DNA from: Tricholoma matsutake | Taxonomy: Eukaryota; Basidiomycota; Agaricomycetes; Agaricales; Tricholomataceae | DNA length: 64,000 nt | Direction of reading: 5' to 3' | NCBI GenBank assembly: GCA_026075535.2 | Contig: AP026544.2 | Location: 12,152,001 to 12,216,000 of the forward strand | Translations under genes and position numbers: made by a program | In this document: positions 1-10,759 of the stretch, in pieces | How the letters are laid out: each line of letters begins with the position of its first letter | Position numbering within the stretch: the first letter of the stretch is position 1 | Notes under the pieces: generated by a model | Told to the model about the DNA's origin: nothing | The model's input: only the letters and a program-made list of their open reading frames with translations | Databases searched by the model: none

Positions 1-1
1 T

Positions 2-953
2 TATGACAATTGTGAAAGAGAACTTGAAAATTCATGGGGAGGTGTTTTTTGTGCAGTACATCAAGAAGAGTTTGCCACAAAGTGTCATGTTTGGGATTGT
101 ACAAACACCAAAGTTACTAGGACCAAAGCTTGTCAAAGCCACCAGGATCTATGGAAAAAACATATCCAACAACATAAATGCCAGACACTGCCTGGAGCTC
201 ATCGTATTTTTAAGCAACCAAATACCCAGCCATGGTTGCAGGCTGGTCAATCTACACACCCACATGATGAACCAGCAGAGGAACCGGAAAGAAAGAACTA
301 CTTTTCTCCTTCCCAGTTTTACTGTGTTGAAACACTCTGTGCCCCTTGTGGTGTTGTAGTTGCATGGGCCAAATTTGCCAAGTCAGAATCACCTACAAAT
401 ATTCTGGCATTTTTGGAATCAGTATTTCCTACAGAAGATTCAAAGTCAGATTATATTTGCATTGACAAAGCATGTCTAGTGCTTCATACAGCAATTGCAA
501 ATGGAAGTTGGAATTGTATCTGGGAAAAGACAACCCGGTTTGTAGTGGACTCATACCACTATATCAATCATCAGACCACCAATTACATGTGCAGAAAATG
601 GTGCAATCCAGCACCATTGGATGGATTGGCTCCCAACTTAGTTGTTGTGGGGAAAGACAATGATGGGAATAACTATTACAAATGTGCCTTTAATACACAG
701 GTGATGTATACTTTAATTTGATTGTTGTTAATTTTTTTTCTGATAGTCAACTTCTCAGGCATGTGAACAGCTCAATGCATGGCTGGGAGGATTTGAAAAT
801 ATACTGAAAAGAATGGTTCCAGGTAATTTTGACTGGTTTCTTCATACTATGCTATTTTACCACACCAGAATGGTGATTGAGAAGCAGAACAGCAAAGGAA
901 AAAATGTTCAGCAGAGTAGTGATCCTGATATTGGCATTGATGCCTATGACTAA
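2..953 (+). CDS. CxC6-like cysteine-cluster protein of KDZ transposons, 5' end outside the window
   Basis: The frame is open from base 2 with no start in the window, so the 5' part is missing. I place an intron at 701-758 (GTGATG...CTTCTCAG, 58 bp, phase 0): exon 1 ends ...AFNTQ, exon 2 starts ACEQLNAW and stops at TAA 951-953. The visible protein is about 297 residues. Its N-terminal part has a zinc-ligand-like array (CERE, FCAVH, KCHVWDC, KACQSH, HKC), then a second cluster (YCVETLCAPCG) and the block VDSYHYINHQ. This layout is known from the CxC5/CxC6 cysteine clusters associated with KDZ transposases in basidiomycetes; it probably binds DNA or assists transposition, but the function is inferred. 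No internal stop, so unlike most neighbours it may be intact. The KDZ gene in this window lies 58 kb away, so this belongs to another copy. Confidence 0.8.
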
Positions 954-1704
954 GTAGTAGTTGCAATAGTTACAAGTCTTTGAAAACAGGAGAGCACAAA
1001 GGTTAAGGAGGATAGCAGTGACTCTGACAGCAGGGGTTCTGGTAGTGATGACTTGTAGTTACAACAGACTTGTTTTTTCTCAACTCATATGGACTTGGTG
1101 CCTCCTTTTATCAGAGATTTTGAAGATAAATTGTTGTAGCCCCAAAGCCATTTGGTGTGAATCCATCCTCATAGCTGTGGTCAGCACATTGTTGATTGGC
1201 TACATATGGCCAGAATAATGTTTTCAACAACCAACTATATATTTCCCCTGTCCTCAATACTTGTAACTGGATGTTAGTTCTCAGTCTTGTCATTGAAATC
1301 TTGTTTGGGAATTCCTCTTTTTGCTCCTCTTTGTTATTGCATTGCATTGTAACTTTTGTCTCTTTGTGTACTCATAACAAAGGGAACATGAAAAATGTTT
1401 CCAGAAGGGATCTGAAAGAAACATTGTAGAATACACCTTTTATGTTCCTTGCAGATACAGCTTGGATACATGTAAAATATTTCCCTGACATTTCTTTTAC
1501 ATACATATTAAGAATATCCAAAGGATACACACATCAGAAGTCTTAAAACAAGTTTCTAAGGCTGTGTTTCTGTGGGAAACACAGGTCAGCCCCCATAGTG
1601 AAATATGCTCTCTAGACAAAGCATCATTCTATTATTATAGTGAGGGCCTAGCTTGCCTAGGAGATCCCATATTGATCACATGACTATTAATGTTATTTCA
1701 AACT
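954..1704. other. non-coding stretch, nothing recognised
   Basis: A/T-rich sequence after the CxC6-like gene. Short open frames exist on both strands but have no recognisable motif, no splice structure and no similarity to anything else in the window. Confidence 0.4.
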
Positions 1705-2015
1705 CAGGTTGAAAATCTGGTCAGAATGGTATATAGCATCACCAAGTTGACCAAGTTCCATATATGGTAGGTCACCTGACTTTACACAGGTCATTTTCAA
1801 ACTTGGCTGGTCAGAATGATATACAACATTACTATGTTCCATATATGGTAGGTCACATGATTATGCTATGGTCATTTTCAAACTCAGCATAAAAATCTGG
1901 TCAGAATGATATATAACACCATACAATTCCATATATAGTAGGTCACATGATTACACTATGGTCATTTTCAAACTCAGCATGAAAATCTGGTCAGAATGGT
2001 ATATAACATTACTAT
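1705..2015. repeat. tandem repeat, about 90 bp unit, four partial copies
   Basis: The phrases GGTCAGAATGRTATAYARC, TTCCATATATGGTAGGTCAC and GGTCATTTTCAAACT recur four, three and three times at about 88-93 bp spacing. The units differ by point changes and small indels. The array abuts the CCTCCAGG-rich terminal module that follows, so it may be the interior of a mobile element whose other end is not seen. Confidence 0.75.
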
Positions 2016-2104
2016 AAGAGGATTCCAGTGGGAATCCTCCAGGAGTGGCAGGAATCCTCCAGGAGTACTGGGATTCCTCCAGGACTCTGTGGGGGAGTCT
2101 AAAG
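2016..2104 (+). repeat. terminal module of the element 1/2 family inserted in Ty3-C
   Basis: A run of GGAATCCTCCAGG-like words ends in GTGGGGGAGTCTAAAGTTC, the same end signature as elements 1 and 2 (GGGGGAGTGTAAAGT). Immediately after it the Ty3-C pol reading frame starts in mid-domain, so this is most likely the right end of a related element inserted in Ty3-C. I found no tRNA-like box upstream of this copy. Confidence 0.55.
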
Positions 2105-3706
2105 TTCAGGAAGAAAATGATGGTCATACATGGACAGTAAGTGAAGATTGGGAAGCACAAACTGGCATCCAGAATGACATATTCCAAATTGAGTCACTAC
2201 CCACCTATAATGCTCTCAAAGCCCAATTTGCTAATGAAAAAGTGTTCCTGAACATCATAGAAGCACTGGCTGAACTGGATCACAGGAAAAGTATTAGAGA
2301 ACAGAAGAAAGCCAAGCACCAAGCAGAGGGATACATGATCCAAGACGGCAAGCTTTGGAGGATAGGTAACACCAAATCCACACAGGCAAAACCACGAGTA
2401 GAGTGTGTACCACAATCAGAGGCAGTCACACTAGCATGGGAAGTACACCGGAATGAGGGGCATTTTCACTGAGACAACATAAAAATTGCACTGATGGACA
2501 GGATAGCTAGCCCACACCTCAACCAATCAATCACCAAGGCAATCATGGACTGCAGTAAGTGCAAAGGACATGGCCCAAAACACTTACATTCACTACTAGA
2601 ACCCATAACATGACGCCATCCATTTGAACTTCTTGTTGGAGATACCCTGTCTATGCCAAAAGGAAAAGGGGGTTTTACAAAAATCAGATTATATGCAGAC
2701 ATCTACTCACAGCACGTATGGGCAGACAAACTCAAGACAGCTGCATCAGCAGCCACTACTTGCAAGACATTCAACAACATCTGTACCACATTCACAGCAC
2801 CAGAGGCCCTCATGGTCAATGGAGGTCCCAAGTTTGACAATGATGCACTCCACAAAGCATGTGCCACACGTAACATAGAGCTACGAATAGTTCCAGGATA
2901 TTCACCCTGGATCAATGGACTGATAGAAGGGACAAACACAAAGCTGTTGGGGAGGCTAAAGAGACTGTGCTCACCAGATCTAGGGGAAGATGAATATAAT
3001 GCAATGGATGTACCGGCTTCATGGCCAGACCACCTCGAGGAAGCTGTTGAATTTCTCAACAACAGTATTCTTCCAAACCTCAAGTTCTCACCCAATGAAC
3101 TCCTGGGCATTGTGATCAACACAAAGCACACACCAGCAGATCAAACAGACAAGGAAGTGTCAACAGACGAGGTTGAGGTCCAGATGGCATATGTGGAGCA
3201 ACAATGATTAGATGGGTATGCACACATATCTTCTCATGCTCACAGATGGAAGCTGGCGTTCGACAGGAAGGTATTAGCCCGAGCACCAAGAGAGGTCATA
3301 TTCAAAGCGGGACAGCTCATACAAGTCTACAGAAGTGACCTAGACTTCACATTGTGTGGATAAAAATGCCACAAAACAGAAGGCGGAACAAAAGATGGAA
3401 CCAAAGTGGTCAGCACCACACTGGGTAACAAGCAGAAACCACAATTCCTATAAACTGGAAACACTGGAAGGGTTACCCATCAGCAACAGGTTCTCTTCAC
3501 GACGACTCAGGAGGTTCATTCCTCGTAATGGTACTGTGCTACACAAGGCCCAGGAAGCCATCGAGAAACTACAAGGCAAACAAGAGGCCAAAGAAGACAA
3601 AGTAATGGGGCCAGAACACAGAGTGGTGATTGAAGATGATGGAAATGAGGAGTGGGAGGATATGGAGGACAGAGTAAATGAAGAACCAAATCCATCACAC
3701 CTCTGA
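2101..3706 (+). pseudogene. Ty3-C pol fragment: end of RNase H region, integrase and C-terminal region
   Basis: The fragment opens inside pol. It has the integrase zinc region (AWEVHRNEGHFH ... CSKCKGHG), then the catalytic core with VGDTLSMPKGKGG (first Asp), VNGGPKFDND (second Asp) and NGLIEGTN (Glu), and a C-terminal region with GQLIQVYRSDLDF and RRLRRFIPR. No chromodomain is present, unlike Ty3-A and Ty3-B, so this is a different Ty3 lineage that I recognise as common in basidiomycetes. The frame is broken by TGA codons near 2470, 2611 and 3205, a stop after the VYRSDLDF block and a frameshift near 3355-3370. Several TGA codons sit where Arg is usual in the family. RT and gag are absent, cut off by the upstream insertion. 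Confidence 0.8.
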
Positions 3707-3832
3707 GCTGAGATCAAAGACAACCCGGCTGTTGACTGACATTGGCTCTATTCAGGCCCCGACATTGTATATATACCAGAGCTGAGTCCCAATTCTATTT
3801 TCCATTCCCACTTTCATCATTCTACAAGCCCA

Positions 3833-4168
3833 ATGATTACTGACACATCTAACATGAACACCGCTTCCCATGCAGGGTTCTGGGCATGGACTTCAGTCCT
3901 GCTCCTCGGGTGGGTTATAATAGTCATCAGTGCTGTGACCATGTGGGTTTCATGGGCCCATCAATCATCATTGTCAGCCTTTCGCAGCACTGAACAACCT
4001 AACTTCATTGACCTGGAGTTGGTCAGAATACATCACCAAGTATCCCCAACACCAACCATCCAGTTCCCACCTAGTGCCTACTTGAGGCCAAGCAACACAA
4101 TTCCTGACCTTGACAACTCTCAACCCTCACCACTCAAAATTGAACCACCACACCAAACAAGGTTTTAG
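3833..4168 (+). CDS. small single-pass membrane protein ORF between Ty3-C pol and its 3' LTR
   Basis: An uninterrupted 111-codon ORF starts 126 bp after the pol stop. Residues about 16-42 are strongly hydrophobic (SVLLLGWVIIVISAVTM) with aromatic residues on both sides, giving one predicted membrane segment; the tail is Pro/Ser/Thr-rich. It ends 55 bp before the polypurine tract and LTR, the position where envelope or accessory ORFs sit in some LTR elements. No envelope motif is visible. Its intact frame, next to a ruined pol, could be chance. Ty3-B also has a membrane segment in its post-pol ORF. Confidence 0.45.
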   Translation: MITDTSNMNTASHAGFWAWTSVLLLGWVIIVISAVTMWVSWAHQSSLSAFRSTEQPNFIDLELVRIHHQVSPTPTIQFPPSAYLRPSNTIPDLDNSQPSPLKIEPPHQTRF

Positions 4169-4223
4169 AACAATACCGGTGACCCTAAATGACATTTCTG
4201 TGTCGGGCCTTAGGGGGAGTGAT

Positions 4224-4524
4224 TGTCACAGACATGCCTCCTGAGGTACATGGGCCAAGGTGAGGGTAAGGCATTGGTGCCTTGTACATACATATTCATC
4301 TCTTCCTTCTCTGAGTTGAGATTGCAATGAGGGTGTTGCTACTTGGAGGGGCACATGTAACCATGGCAGCAGAGCCCACAGCAGTGTCCATAGCAGAGTC
4401 CACAGCCAGAGTCCGGCATTTCCCTTAGTGGTCATGTGACCTCGTAGATAGAGATGTGTGTGTGTAGATAGGAATTCATCTTTGCTTGTCCGTGTCTGAT
4501 TTGCCTCATGTCTAGTAGTAGACA
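4224..4524 (+). repeat. probable 3' LTR of Ty3-C
   Basis: A polypurine tract (TTAGGGGGAGTGAT) precedes TGTCACAGACATGCC, and the sequence runs to TAGTAGTAGACA, giving TGTC...GACA termini. The right boundary is uncertain because CTAGTAGTAGACAC recurs about 40 bp downstream. The matching 5' LTR is not in the window. Confidence 0.5.
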
Positions 4525-4659
4525 CGAGTTATTCTTGGTTGCATCCATCTAGTAGTAGACACATGGCATTCAGGTGGTCAGACTGGCTGACTCCACTGCT
4601 CTCCTCCTTGTCATCTGCCCGCCTTTTCTCCAGATATCTCTGGAAAGCTGCCCAGTCAT

Positions 4660-5484
4660 CTACAGACTGGTGGATCCTCTTTCCTGCCAGGACTCTCGCA
4701 CCTCCCATTCCACTTCTTCCTCATCCTCATTGCTCGCCTCCCCAGCACTTTCATCCTCCACCCACTCTGGGTCCAATGCATCCTGGATCTCCCCTATGGA
4801 TTCCTGCACCGCAGTTGCCACCTCACTGAACCCCTTCCTCATCATCTTCATCATCTGCTGCATCATCTCCACATTTTCCCCATTATTTCCCATCAACCCT
4901 GTTGTTCCCACTGTTTTTGCTGCAGGGGCCTCCTGCCCCTCCCACACTACCTCTTCGCACTTGTGTTTGATATGCATGCAGTTATCACACATGCGTCCCC
5001 TCACACCCATCTTGAAACAAGAAATTTTTTGATATTTGCACCTAGGCCACTCATCAGTAAAAGAAGATGGAGAAGGAAAACAAGAATGCACCTTTTGCAG
5101 GGCAATGCCACCTGCACCCACTCTGGACCCTCTGATTCCTCTGACCCCACTTGTGCCTTCAACTTGGTGACTTTCTTTTTCTTTGGGAACTTGCTCCCCT
5201 CAGCCTTGTCCCAAACCCATGGCTGCAGCCGCCCACTTCTTCTCCGCTCGTTGTGTGGCCACTGCCTCCTTCTTCTGCGCCTCTGCCTGGTGCACCTCCT
5301 CTGCCTTTGCAGCCTCCTCTGCTGTTTTTTGCACCTCCTGCGCCCTGCGCTCCTTGTCCCTTGCCGCTTCCTCCAGCTCCTTCATCTCCTATTCCATCTG
5401 CTCTTTCATCGCCTGCTCCCTCTGTTCATGTTGGGCCTTCATCGTGGCCAACTTGATCTGCACCGAGACTGCTGGGGGGGACAT
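4660..5484 (-). pseudogene. decayed coiled-coil/cysteine-rich protein, Zn2Cys6-like
   Basis: From ATG at 5484 the product begins with a long charged Ala/Glu/Lys helix rich in heptad-like repeats (about residues 10-90). I predict a 50 bp intron at 5091-5042 (GTGCATTC...GGCCTAG); splicing joins two half-motifs into CKRCKYQKISC followed by CDNCMHIKHKC, i.e. twice C-x2-C-x6-C, like a fungal Zn2Cys6 domain. The C-terminus is acidic (DEEEVEWEV). It is broken by a TAG near 5386, a stop near 5199 and a frame change before the intron. The function is unknown; a DNA-binding role is inferred only from the cysteine spacing. It sits between Ty3-C and Ty3-A and may be a captured or element-borne multicopy gene. 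Confidence 0.55.
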
Positions 5485-5660
5485 CTTTGATAGGTGATGA
5501 GGGTAAGAAACAATGTGAAAATTTTTCAACCGATTGCTGCATTTGGAAATTCAACCAACTTCCTCATTTGAACTCGAATACTCACGTGCCTTGTAGGCTC
5601 GGCACTAAGGGGAAAATACTGTCAAGAACTGTTCCTTGCCCAATTGGAACCTGCATTATC

Positions 5661-6259
5661 TGTTACAATTTTGCTATCATAACCTGTGATGACCAAGTGT
5701 ACACCGGCAAGACTGGGTACTTCATTTTTGTTTCCCATTTGACTTGACTCATTCTGATGGGAGACTCTATGATATCTGACTCCCACCATTTGACATGCTG
5801 TGCCGCAGCACTCTGTGACATTGGATGCCTCATGCTAGGCATGAGGCTTACATTTCTATTGTTCTTTCTATTATTACTTGATAAGGATCTCTTATTCTGA
5901 TTGGGCAATAAACATCTCTGAACTCTATATAAGCTGTAGTAATACTCTGTGTATTCCTCAGCTTGACCTCATTCAAGTAATGGTCTTAAACTCAACCAGA
6001 ACACTCAACAGCTTAGAAGGCCTCTAGCTGTGATAACTCAAACTCAACAGTTGGAAAGCCTCCAACTGGGATACATGAACAGATGGTCTACTCAGAAAGC
6101 CTCTGAGTATGGATAGCTGTATCGACTAGGGAAGTACCCAAGTCCAGGACAGAACCCAATACAGTAGGAAGGCCTCCTACTGTGATACCAATACAGTTGG
6201 AAAGCCTCCAACTGTGACACATGAAGCCAAGGCTGAGTTAAGGACCTATAGTCTTAACA
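5661..6259 (+). repeat. 5' LTR of Ty3-A (599 bp)
   Basis: TG...CA ended and preceded by TTATC. It contains imperfect palindromes built on CTCATGCTAGGCATGAG, a TATATAAGC box near 5924-5935 and many YAGTTGGAAAGCCTCCAACT-like short inverted repeats. The 3' copy is about 100 bp longer because part of the GGCATGAGGC palindrome region is duplicated there. Confidence 0.9.
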
Positions 6260-6306
6260 AAAGGTCAAGCTGATCTATGAAGTCCACCTACCTAGGTACA
6301 GACACA

Positions 6307-7226
6307 ATGTCTTTGAGACAAAGCCCAGACAGACCTCCAATGGGAGCATCATCAGGAAGAACCCCATGGTATGGATACCAGGGTTGATTAGTATGATACT
6401 CAGAACCAGCACAGAAGTGGTTCTCAAAGAGAACAAGAGACAAGGAACCACAGTACCTCAATGAAGAAGACTTCAGATCTTTGGACAAAGAAGAAATCCC
6501 AGAATGAGATCCATTTTCCTTATCCAATGACAATCTCTATCACGACATGTCTACTGAACCCACTGCACTGTCCAGAGAAATCAGAATCTGAACCCCATCC
6601 AACTTCACAGGGGACCAAACTAGAACTGCAAAGTTCTTACAAGAAGTGAAACTCTATTTGAGAGTGAACCATGGAATCTATGACACCAATGAGAAGAAGA
6701 TCATCTTCGCATTGTCCTTCATGAATGGAGGAATTACCATGCCCTGGGCACAGACATGAGCATAAAGGGAAGACCTAGGAACCTGGTAAACCTTTGAAAC
6801 GGTGCTCAAGACAGCGTTCACACTGATTGATGAAGTTGGAAGAGCCAGGACAGAGAAAAGCCTGAAGCAGGGACAGGACCTGTAGGACTACATTGCACAG
6901 TTCTGAATCCTGAGAGAGAATGTGGGAATCAATGACGACACTGCCCTCATTGAACTCTTTATGGATGGGTTAAACCCCAAGCTCCTCGAAAGAGGTTTTA
7001 ACATGGAAATGATCCCAAAAACCTTGGATGGAAGGATCAATGCTGCCTACAAGTACAACAGACAGTGGAGGACAGCAAAAGCCATAGCAGGAAAAGCACA
7101 AGAGGCTTTGGTGAAGAGGCTGCCAAGCTCTAGAGCAAAAGAGAGCCCACTTGAGATCAACTGACTCTCCTACCAGGAGAGGATTGAGCATATGAAAAAG
7201 GGACTATGGTTTGTGTGCCACCAACC
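6307..7226 (+). pseudogene. Ty3-A gag, N-terminal part
   Basis: The start ATG 6307 aligns with that of Ty3-B gag (MS..., then PDRPP). The capsid-like region includes TNFTGDQTRTAKFL, FALSFMNGG and ALIELFMDGLNP, matching Ty3-B residue for residue in many places. The frame has numerous stops, mostly TGA and TAG, with no frameshift needed up to 7226. It breaks off in the zinc knuckle at FVCHQ, where element 1 is inserted, and resumes at 10760. Confidence 0.85.
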
Positions 7227-7482
7227 CTGTAATTTACCCTCCCCCACCTATTCCAATTGGAGTCCAGTTATTCCAGTTATTCCAACCAGATTCCAGCTAC
7301 TCCAGATGCTCAACGTAGAGTATATACCCTAATGGATAGTCAAATTTCAAGTCTTAAGTTGTCAAAGTGCCTACAAAATATATTTGTGCAGAGTAAGGAT
7401 TGAACTCAAGACATCTTGATTAGAGTAATCACATGACAAACCAAACATGTGTGCTTAACCAGTTGAGCCACAGGAGAATTAT
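7227..7482 (-). repeat. left terminal module of element 1 with tRNA-like promoter
   Basis: Read on the minus strand from about 7480 it begins TCCTGTGGCTCAACTGG (box A-like), has ACATG...CATGT and GATTA...TAATC stems resembling an anticodon arm and a long variable arm, then GAGTTCAATCC (box B-like). It continues through a TTGTAGGCACTTTGACA stretch to the GGAATA/TTCC-rich end. This is the layout of a tRNA-derived SINE reading outward. Cloverleaf pairing is too degraded for a functional tRNA. Confidence 0.65.
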
Positions 7483-7569
7483 TAGTTAGTAATATAAGGT
7501 TTATTCATGACACTCAAACTCACAACTCTAATTTTTTTTGAAGTAGTTAAGATCAAAAAATTTCAATTA

Positions 7570-7855
7570 ACCACATCCCTCACATTGTATGCGAAGGAGT
7601 GGGGATGATTGTGATTACATACATAAACAAAAAATCTTCCCTCTCACAAGATGCGAGAGGGAGTTTTATTTATATGCATAAAAAGCTAACCCCTCACGTT
7701 CGGTGTGAGGGGGGAGGTAAAAACATGAAGAAAAAAATCCCTCCCCCATCCAAAATGGGGGAGGGGGGGGCACAATACTAATAAATAATTAAAATCACAA
7801 AAAAAATCCCTCCCCACATGAAGTGCGGGGGAGGGGGAGGGGACGTGACCCTGCT
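7570..7855. repeat. array of five C/G-rich hairpins (copy 1)
   Basis: Five inverted repeats of about 25-35 bp follow one another, separated by A/T-rich spacers. Examples are CCCTCTCAC...GCGAGAGGG, CCCCTCACG...TGTGAGGGG, CCCTCCCCCA...TGGGGGAGGG and CCCTCCCCAC...GCGGGGGAGGG. Arm sequences differ between hairpins but each pairs with its own partner. No constant repeat and no cas gene, so this is not CRISPR. Confidence 0.75.
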
Positions 7856-7890
7856 GTGCTAGGTGTGTTGTCTGTCATTCCACCCACAAT

Positions 7891-8428
7891 CCACCCCACA
7901 AGCAGTTGCTCATGAGGCTGGGGGTGGGTGGTGCATTGTTGTCTCCTATCCTTGTGCCTGAGCATCATTCCACCCACATTCCACCCCACGAGCAGTTGCT
8001 CATGAGGCTGGGGGTGGGTGGTGCATTGTTGTCTCCTATCCCTCTGCCTGGGCATTGTTCCACCCATGTTCCACCCCACAAGCAGTTGCTCATGAGGCTG
8101 GGAGCAGGTGGTGCATTGTTGTCTCCTATCCCTGTGCCTGGGTGTCATTCCACCCACATTCCACCCCATGAGCAGTTGCTCGTGAGGCTGGGGGTGGGTG
8201 GCTTGTCATCATTGTTGTTCCACCCATGATCCACCCCACGAGCAGTTGCTTGTGAGGCTGGGAGAGGGTGGTGTGTCATTGTCTCCTATCCCTGTGCCTG
8301 GGTGTCATTCCTCCCACATTCCACCCCACAAGCAGTTGCTCATGAGGCTGGGGGTGGGTGGTGTGTCATTGTTGTCTCCTGTCCCTGTGCCTGGGCATCA
8401 TTCCACCCATGATCCACCCCACAAGTAG
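7891..8428. repeat. 90 bp tandem repeat, seven copies
   Basis: CCACCCCACRAGCAGTTGCT starts units at 7891, 7981, 8071, 8161, 8232, 8321 and 8412, i.e. steps of 90, 90, 90, 71, 90 and 91 bp. Each unit contains a GAGCAGTTGCTC palindrome. Both strands are open over several units because the unit is a multiple of three; I do not regard either reading as an established gene. Confidence 0.85.
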
Positions 8429-8529
8429 TTGCTCATGAGGCTGGGGGTGGGTGGCTTGTCATTGTTCATTGCCATCATCCCCTGTTTGGATTTCTGTTTT
8501 TGTTTGTTTTTTTTTTTTTGGGGGGGGGG

Positions 8530-9068
8530 GTCTGTAATTTACCCTTCCCCATCTATTCCGATTGGAGTCCAGTTATTCCAGTTATTCAAACCAGAGTCCA
8601 GTTATTCCGACCAGATTCCAGTTACTCCAGATGCTCAACTTAGAGTATATACCCTAATGGATAATCAAATTTCAAGTCTTAAAGTTGTCAAAGTGCCTAC
8701 AAAATATATTTGTGCAGAGTAAGGATTGAACTCAAGACATCTTGATTAGAGTGATCACATGATGAACCAAACATATGTGCTTAACCAGTTGAGCCACAGG
8801 AGAATTATTAGTTGGTAATATAAGGTGTATTTATGACACTCAGACTCATAACTCTTTTTGCTTCTAAGTAATTAAGGGCAAAGTTTTTTAATTAACCACA
8901 TCCCTCGCATTGAACATGAGGGAGTAGGGGATGATGTGATTAAATACATAAACTACATTATTTATATATATAAAAAGCCCTCGCATTCAGCGCAAGGGGT
9001 GAGGTAAAAACATAAAGAAAAAAAAAACCCTCCCCATGCGAAATGCAGGGGAGGGGGAGGCGACGTGG
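8530..9068 (-). repeat. second copy of the left module plus hairpin array inside element 1
   Basis: CTGTAATTTACCCTTCCCCA opens a near copy of 7228-7850: TTCC-rich body, tRNA-like unit on the minus strand (8728-8805), then three C/G hairpins at about 8900-9060. Element 1 therefore holds an internal duplicate or a nested partial element. Confidence 0.7.
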
Positions 9069-9239
9069 CCCCACTGTCCTTGGTGCATCTCCTGGGTTCA
9101 CCATCCCAGGTGCCCATCATCCTGCTTGCTCCCTGTGGTCCCATATCTCCCTGTTGTCGCCCTTGGTGCCTGTCATCCTCCCCACTCTGGTGCTGGGCCT
9201 GCTGTGTTGTTTGGTGCCATCATGTGGGGCTGTCCTCAT

Positions 9240-10330
9240 CCTCATTCCACTCGCCATCCACCCCATGAGCAGTTGCTCTGTGGGGCTGGGGGCAGGTGGT
9301 GCATCATTCATTGCATGGCCTGTTTGTGTTGTTAGTTGCACCAAAAGGAAGAAAATTAAATGAAAAAAATTTACTTATGGCCCAGGAGACATCACTGACA
9401 TCTCCTTGGCCCTCATTCCCGCTTCCCTGTCATTTCCCTCCCATCATCCATCCCTACAATCCACCCTACGAGCAGTTGCTCGTAGGTGTGGGGTGGGTGC
9501 CATGGCGCTTATCGTCATCCCTGTCTGGCCCTGGTGGTGGTGGTGGTGGCACCACTGGTGGTGCAGTTTGGCATTTCATCATCATCACCAGCATTGTTCC
9601 ACCTGTCATCCACCCCACAAGCAGTTGCTCATGGGGCTGGAGGCAGGTGGTGTGTCAGTGTCAGCATCTGGGTCATCATGGTTGGTCCTGGGGCTGTTCC
9701 TCATTGTGGTGGGGCCCTGGTGCTTGTTCTTTGTTGTCATCAGTGCCTACTGTCATCCCCCCTACCCAACCTGCAAGCAGGTGCTTGCAGCGGTTGGAGT
9801 GGGTGGTAGGTCAGCATTGTCATGGATTTCTGTTTGGGGGGTTGGGGCATGTCAGTGCAATGTGGTGTGCTTAAGGGGGTTGGTGGGTGCTTACTAGATA
9901 GATATCCCCCTTCTGGGGTCTCCTGGCATCCCTCTGCACCCACCTAGCCCGTGTCGACAGCCTCACATCCCATTTGAAAGGGGAGGAGGGGATTGGGTGG
10001 CTGTGGGCATGTGTTGCATGTTTTTTGTTGCGGCAGGTCATCCCCAGTAGTATATAACCTAAAAAGCAGTAAATTACAATTAGTTGATTGATAAAAAGAA
10101 AAAGAAAAAAGAAAAAACTTATCTATGGCCCAAACAACAGTTGCCGTTGTTTGGGCCCATGTTCCATCCAGTCGGCTCATTTGAAGGTGGTGGTGATGGT
10201 GACAGTGGGCATGGGAATGGTGGTGGTGGGTGCCCATGCAGTGGTGGTGGTAGAGTGGAGAGGAGGAGGAGGCAGTGTTGACAACGGTGGTGGTGGTGGT
10301 GGTTGTGAGCTGGCAGTCACATGTCATGTG
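9240..10330 (-). repeat. hairpin-exon modules of element 1
   Basis: This stretch holds several GAGCA hairpins, for example CCTACGAGCA-GT-TGCTCGTAGG at 9464-9485, and GGCCC hairpins at 9376-9410 and 10127-10157 (GGCCCAAACAAC, 7 nt loop, GTTGTTTGGGCC). On the minus strand the GGCCC hairpin at 10127 is followed by ATAAGTTTTTTC, then CAACTAATTG and TTTTTAGG, which resembles a 5' splice site, branch point and 3' splice site. CCCATTTGAAAGGGG at about 9968 is a third palindrome shared with modules at 32.9, 39.8 and 40.1 kb. Confidence 0.55.
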
Positions 10331-10429
10331 TCATGCATACTTATTAATTATTCCATTAATAATAATGGCTGCAGTTAACTACGCCCCTTGGTTGGGTAAT
10401 GAAAGTATTAAATGTATGTAGAGGAATAA

Positions 10430-10759
10430 TTGCTTGGTAGCTCAGTGGTTAAGCACACTGTTATGTGTGCAGACCCAAGGTCGAGTGTTCAATTCTTACT
10501 GTATGTGAAACTTTTATTTGGGAAAGCACATGCATTCTGGTTATTCCGATTAGTCCATGCATTCCAGTTGGTCCGGTTGTGATGAGTCTGGTCAGATTCC
10601 CCAGATTCTGGCTGTAAATTGGATCCTTATTCCAACTGGAATTGTGCTGCATAGGGAAAACTACATACAAAAAGAATTCCACTGGATTCCAGAAATTCCA
10701 GAAATTCCAGCCAGACAAACTGGAATCCAACCAGAATAGGTGGGGGAGTGTAAAGTACT
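10430..10759 (+). repeat. right terminal module of element 1 with tRNA-like promoter
   Basis: TGGTAGCTCAGTGGTTAAGC (box A-like) at about 10435 and GTGTTCAATTC (box B-like) at about 10485, then a TTCC/GGAAT-rich body ending TGGGGGAGTGTAAAGTACT. It faces outward, opposite to the left module, and derives from a different tRNA-like head than the left one. Confidence 0.65.

Larger units (their letters stand above)
7227..10759. mobile_element. element 1: 3.5 kb inverted-end element with outward tRNA-like modules, no transposase
   Basis: It interrupts Ty3-A gag and is flanked by the exact 9 bp direct repeat CCACCAACC (7218-7226 and 10760-10768). The left end reads CTGTAATTTACCCTCCCCC; the right end read inward is AGTACTTTACACTCCCCC, and both continue into CACCTATTC. 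Behind each end is a TTCC-rich body, then a tRNA-like box A/box B unit oriented outward. The interior has hairpin arrays, a 90 bp tandem repeat and the spliced-looking hairpin modules. A 9 bp target repeat would suit a Mutator-like transposase, but no such enzyme is encoded here. Confidence 0.75.

Noticed and set aside
7400..7482. tRNA gene on the minus strand (also 8728-8805, 25775-25850, 10430-10505 and 34495-34580)
   Set aside because: Box A and box B are good but the acceptor stem does not close and spacing varies between copies; all sit in repeat modules, so I call them tRNA-derived, not tRNA genes.
7570..7855. CRISPR array
   Set aside because: Units are different self-complementary hairpins with A/T spacers, not identical repeats; no cas genes; the genome is fungal.
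7795..8428. Protein-coding genes on both strands of the 90 bp repeat
   Set aside because: The frames are open on both strands simply because a stop-free unit of length 3n is repeated; no start context, splice sites or conservation seen.
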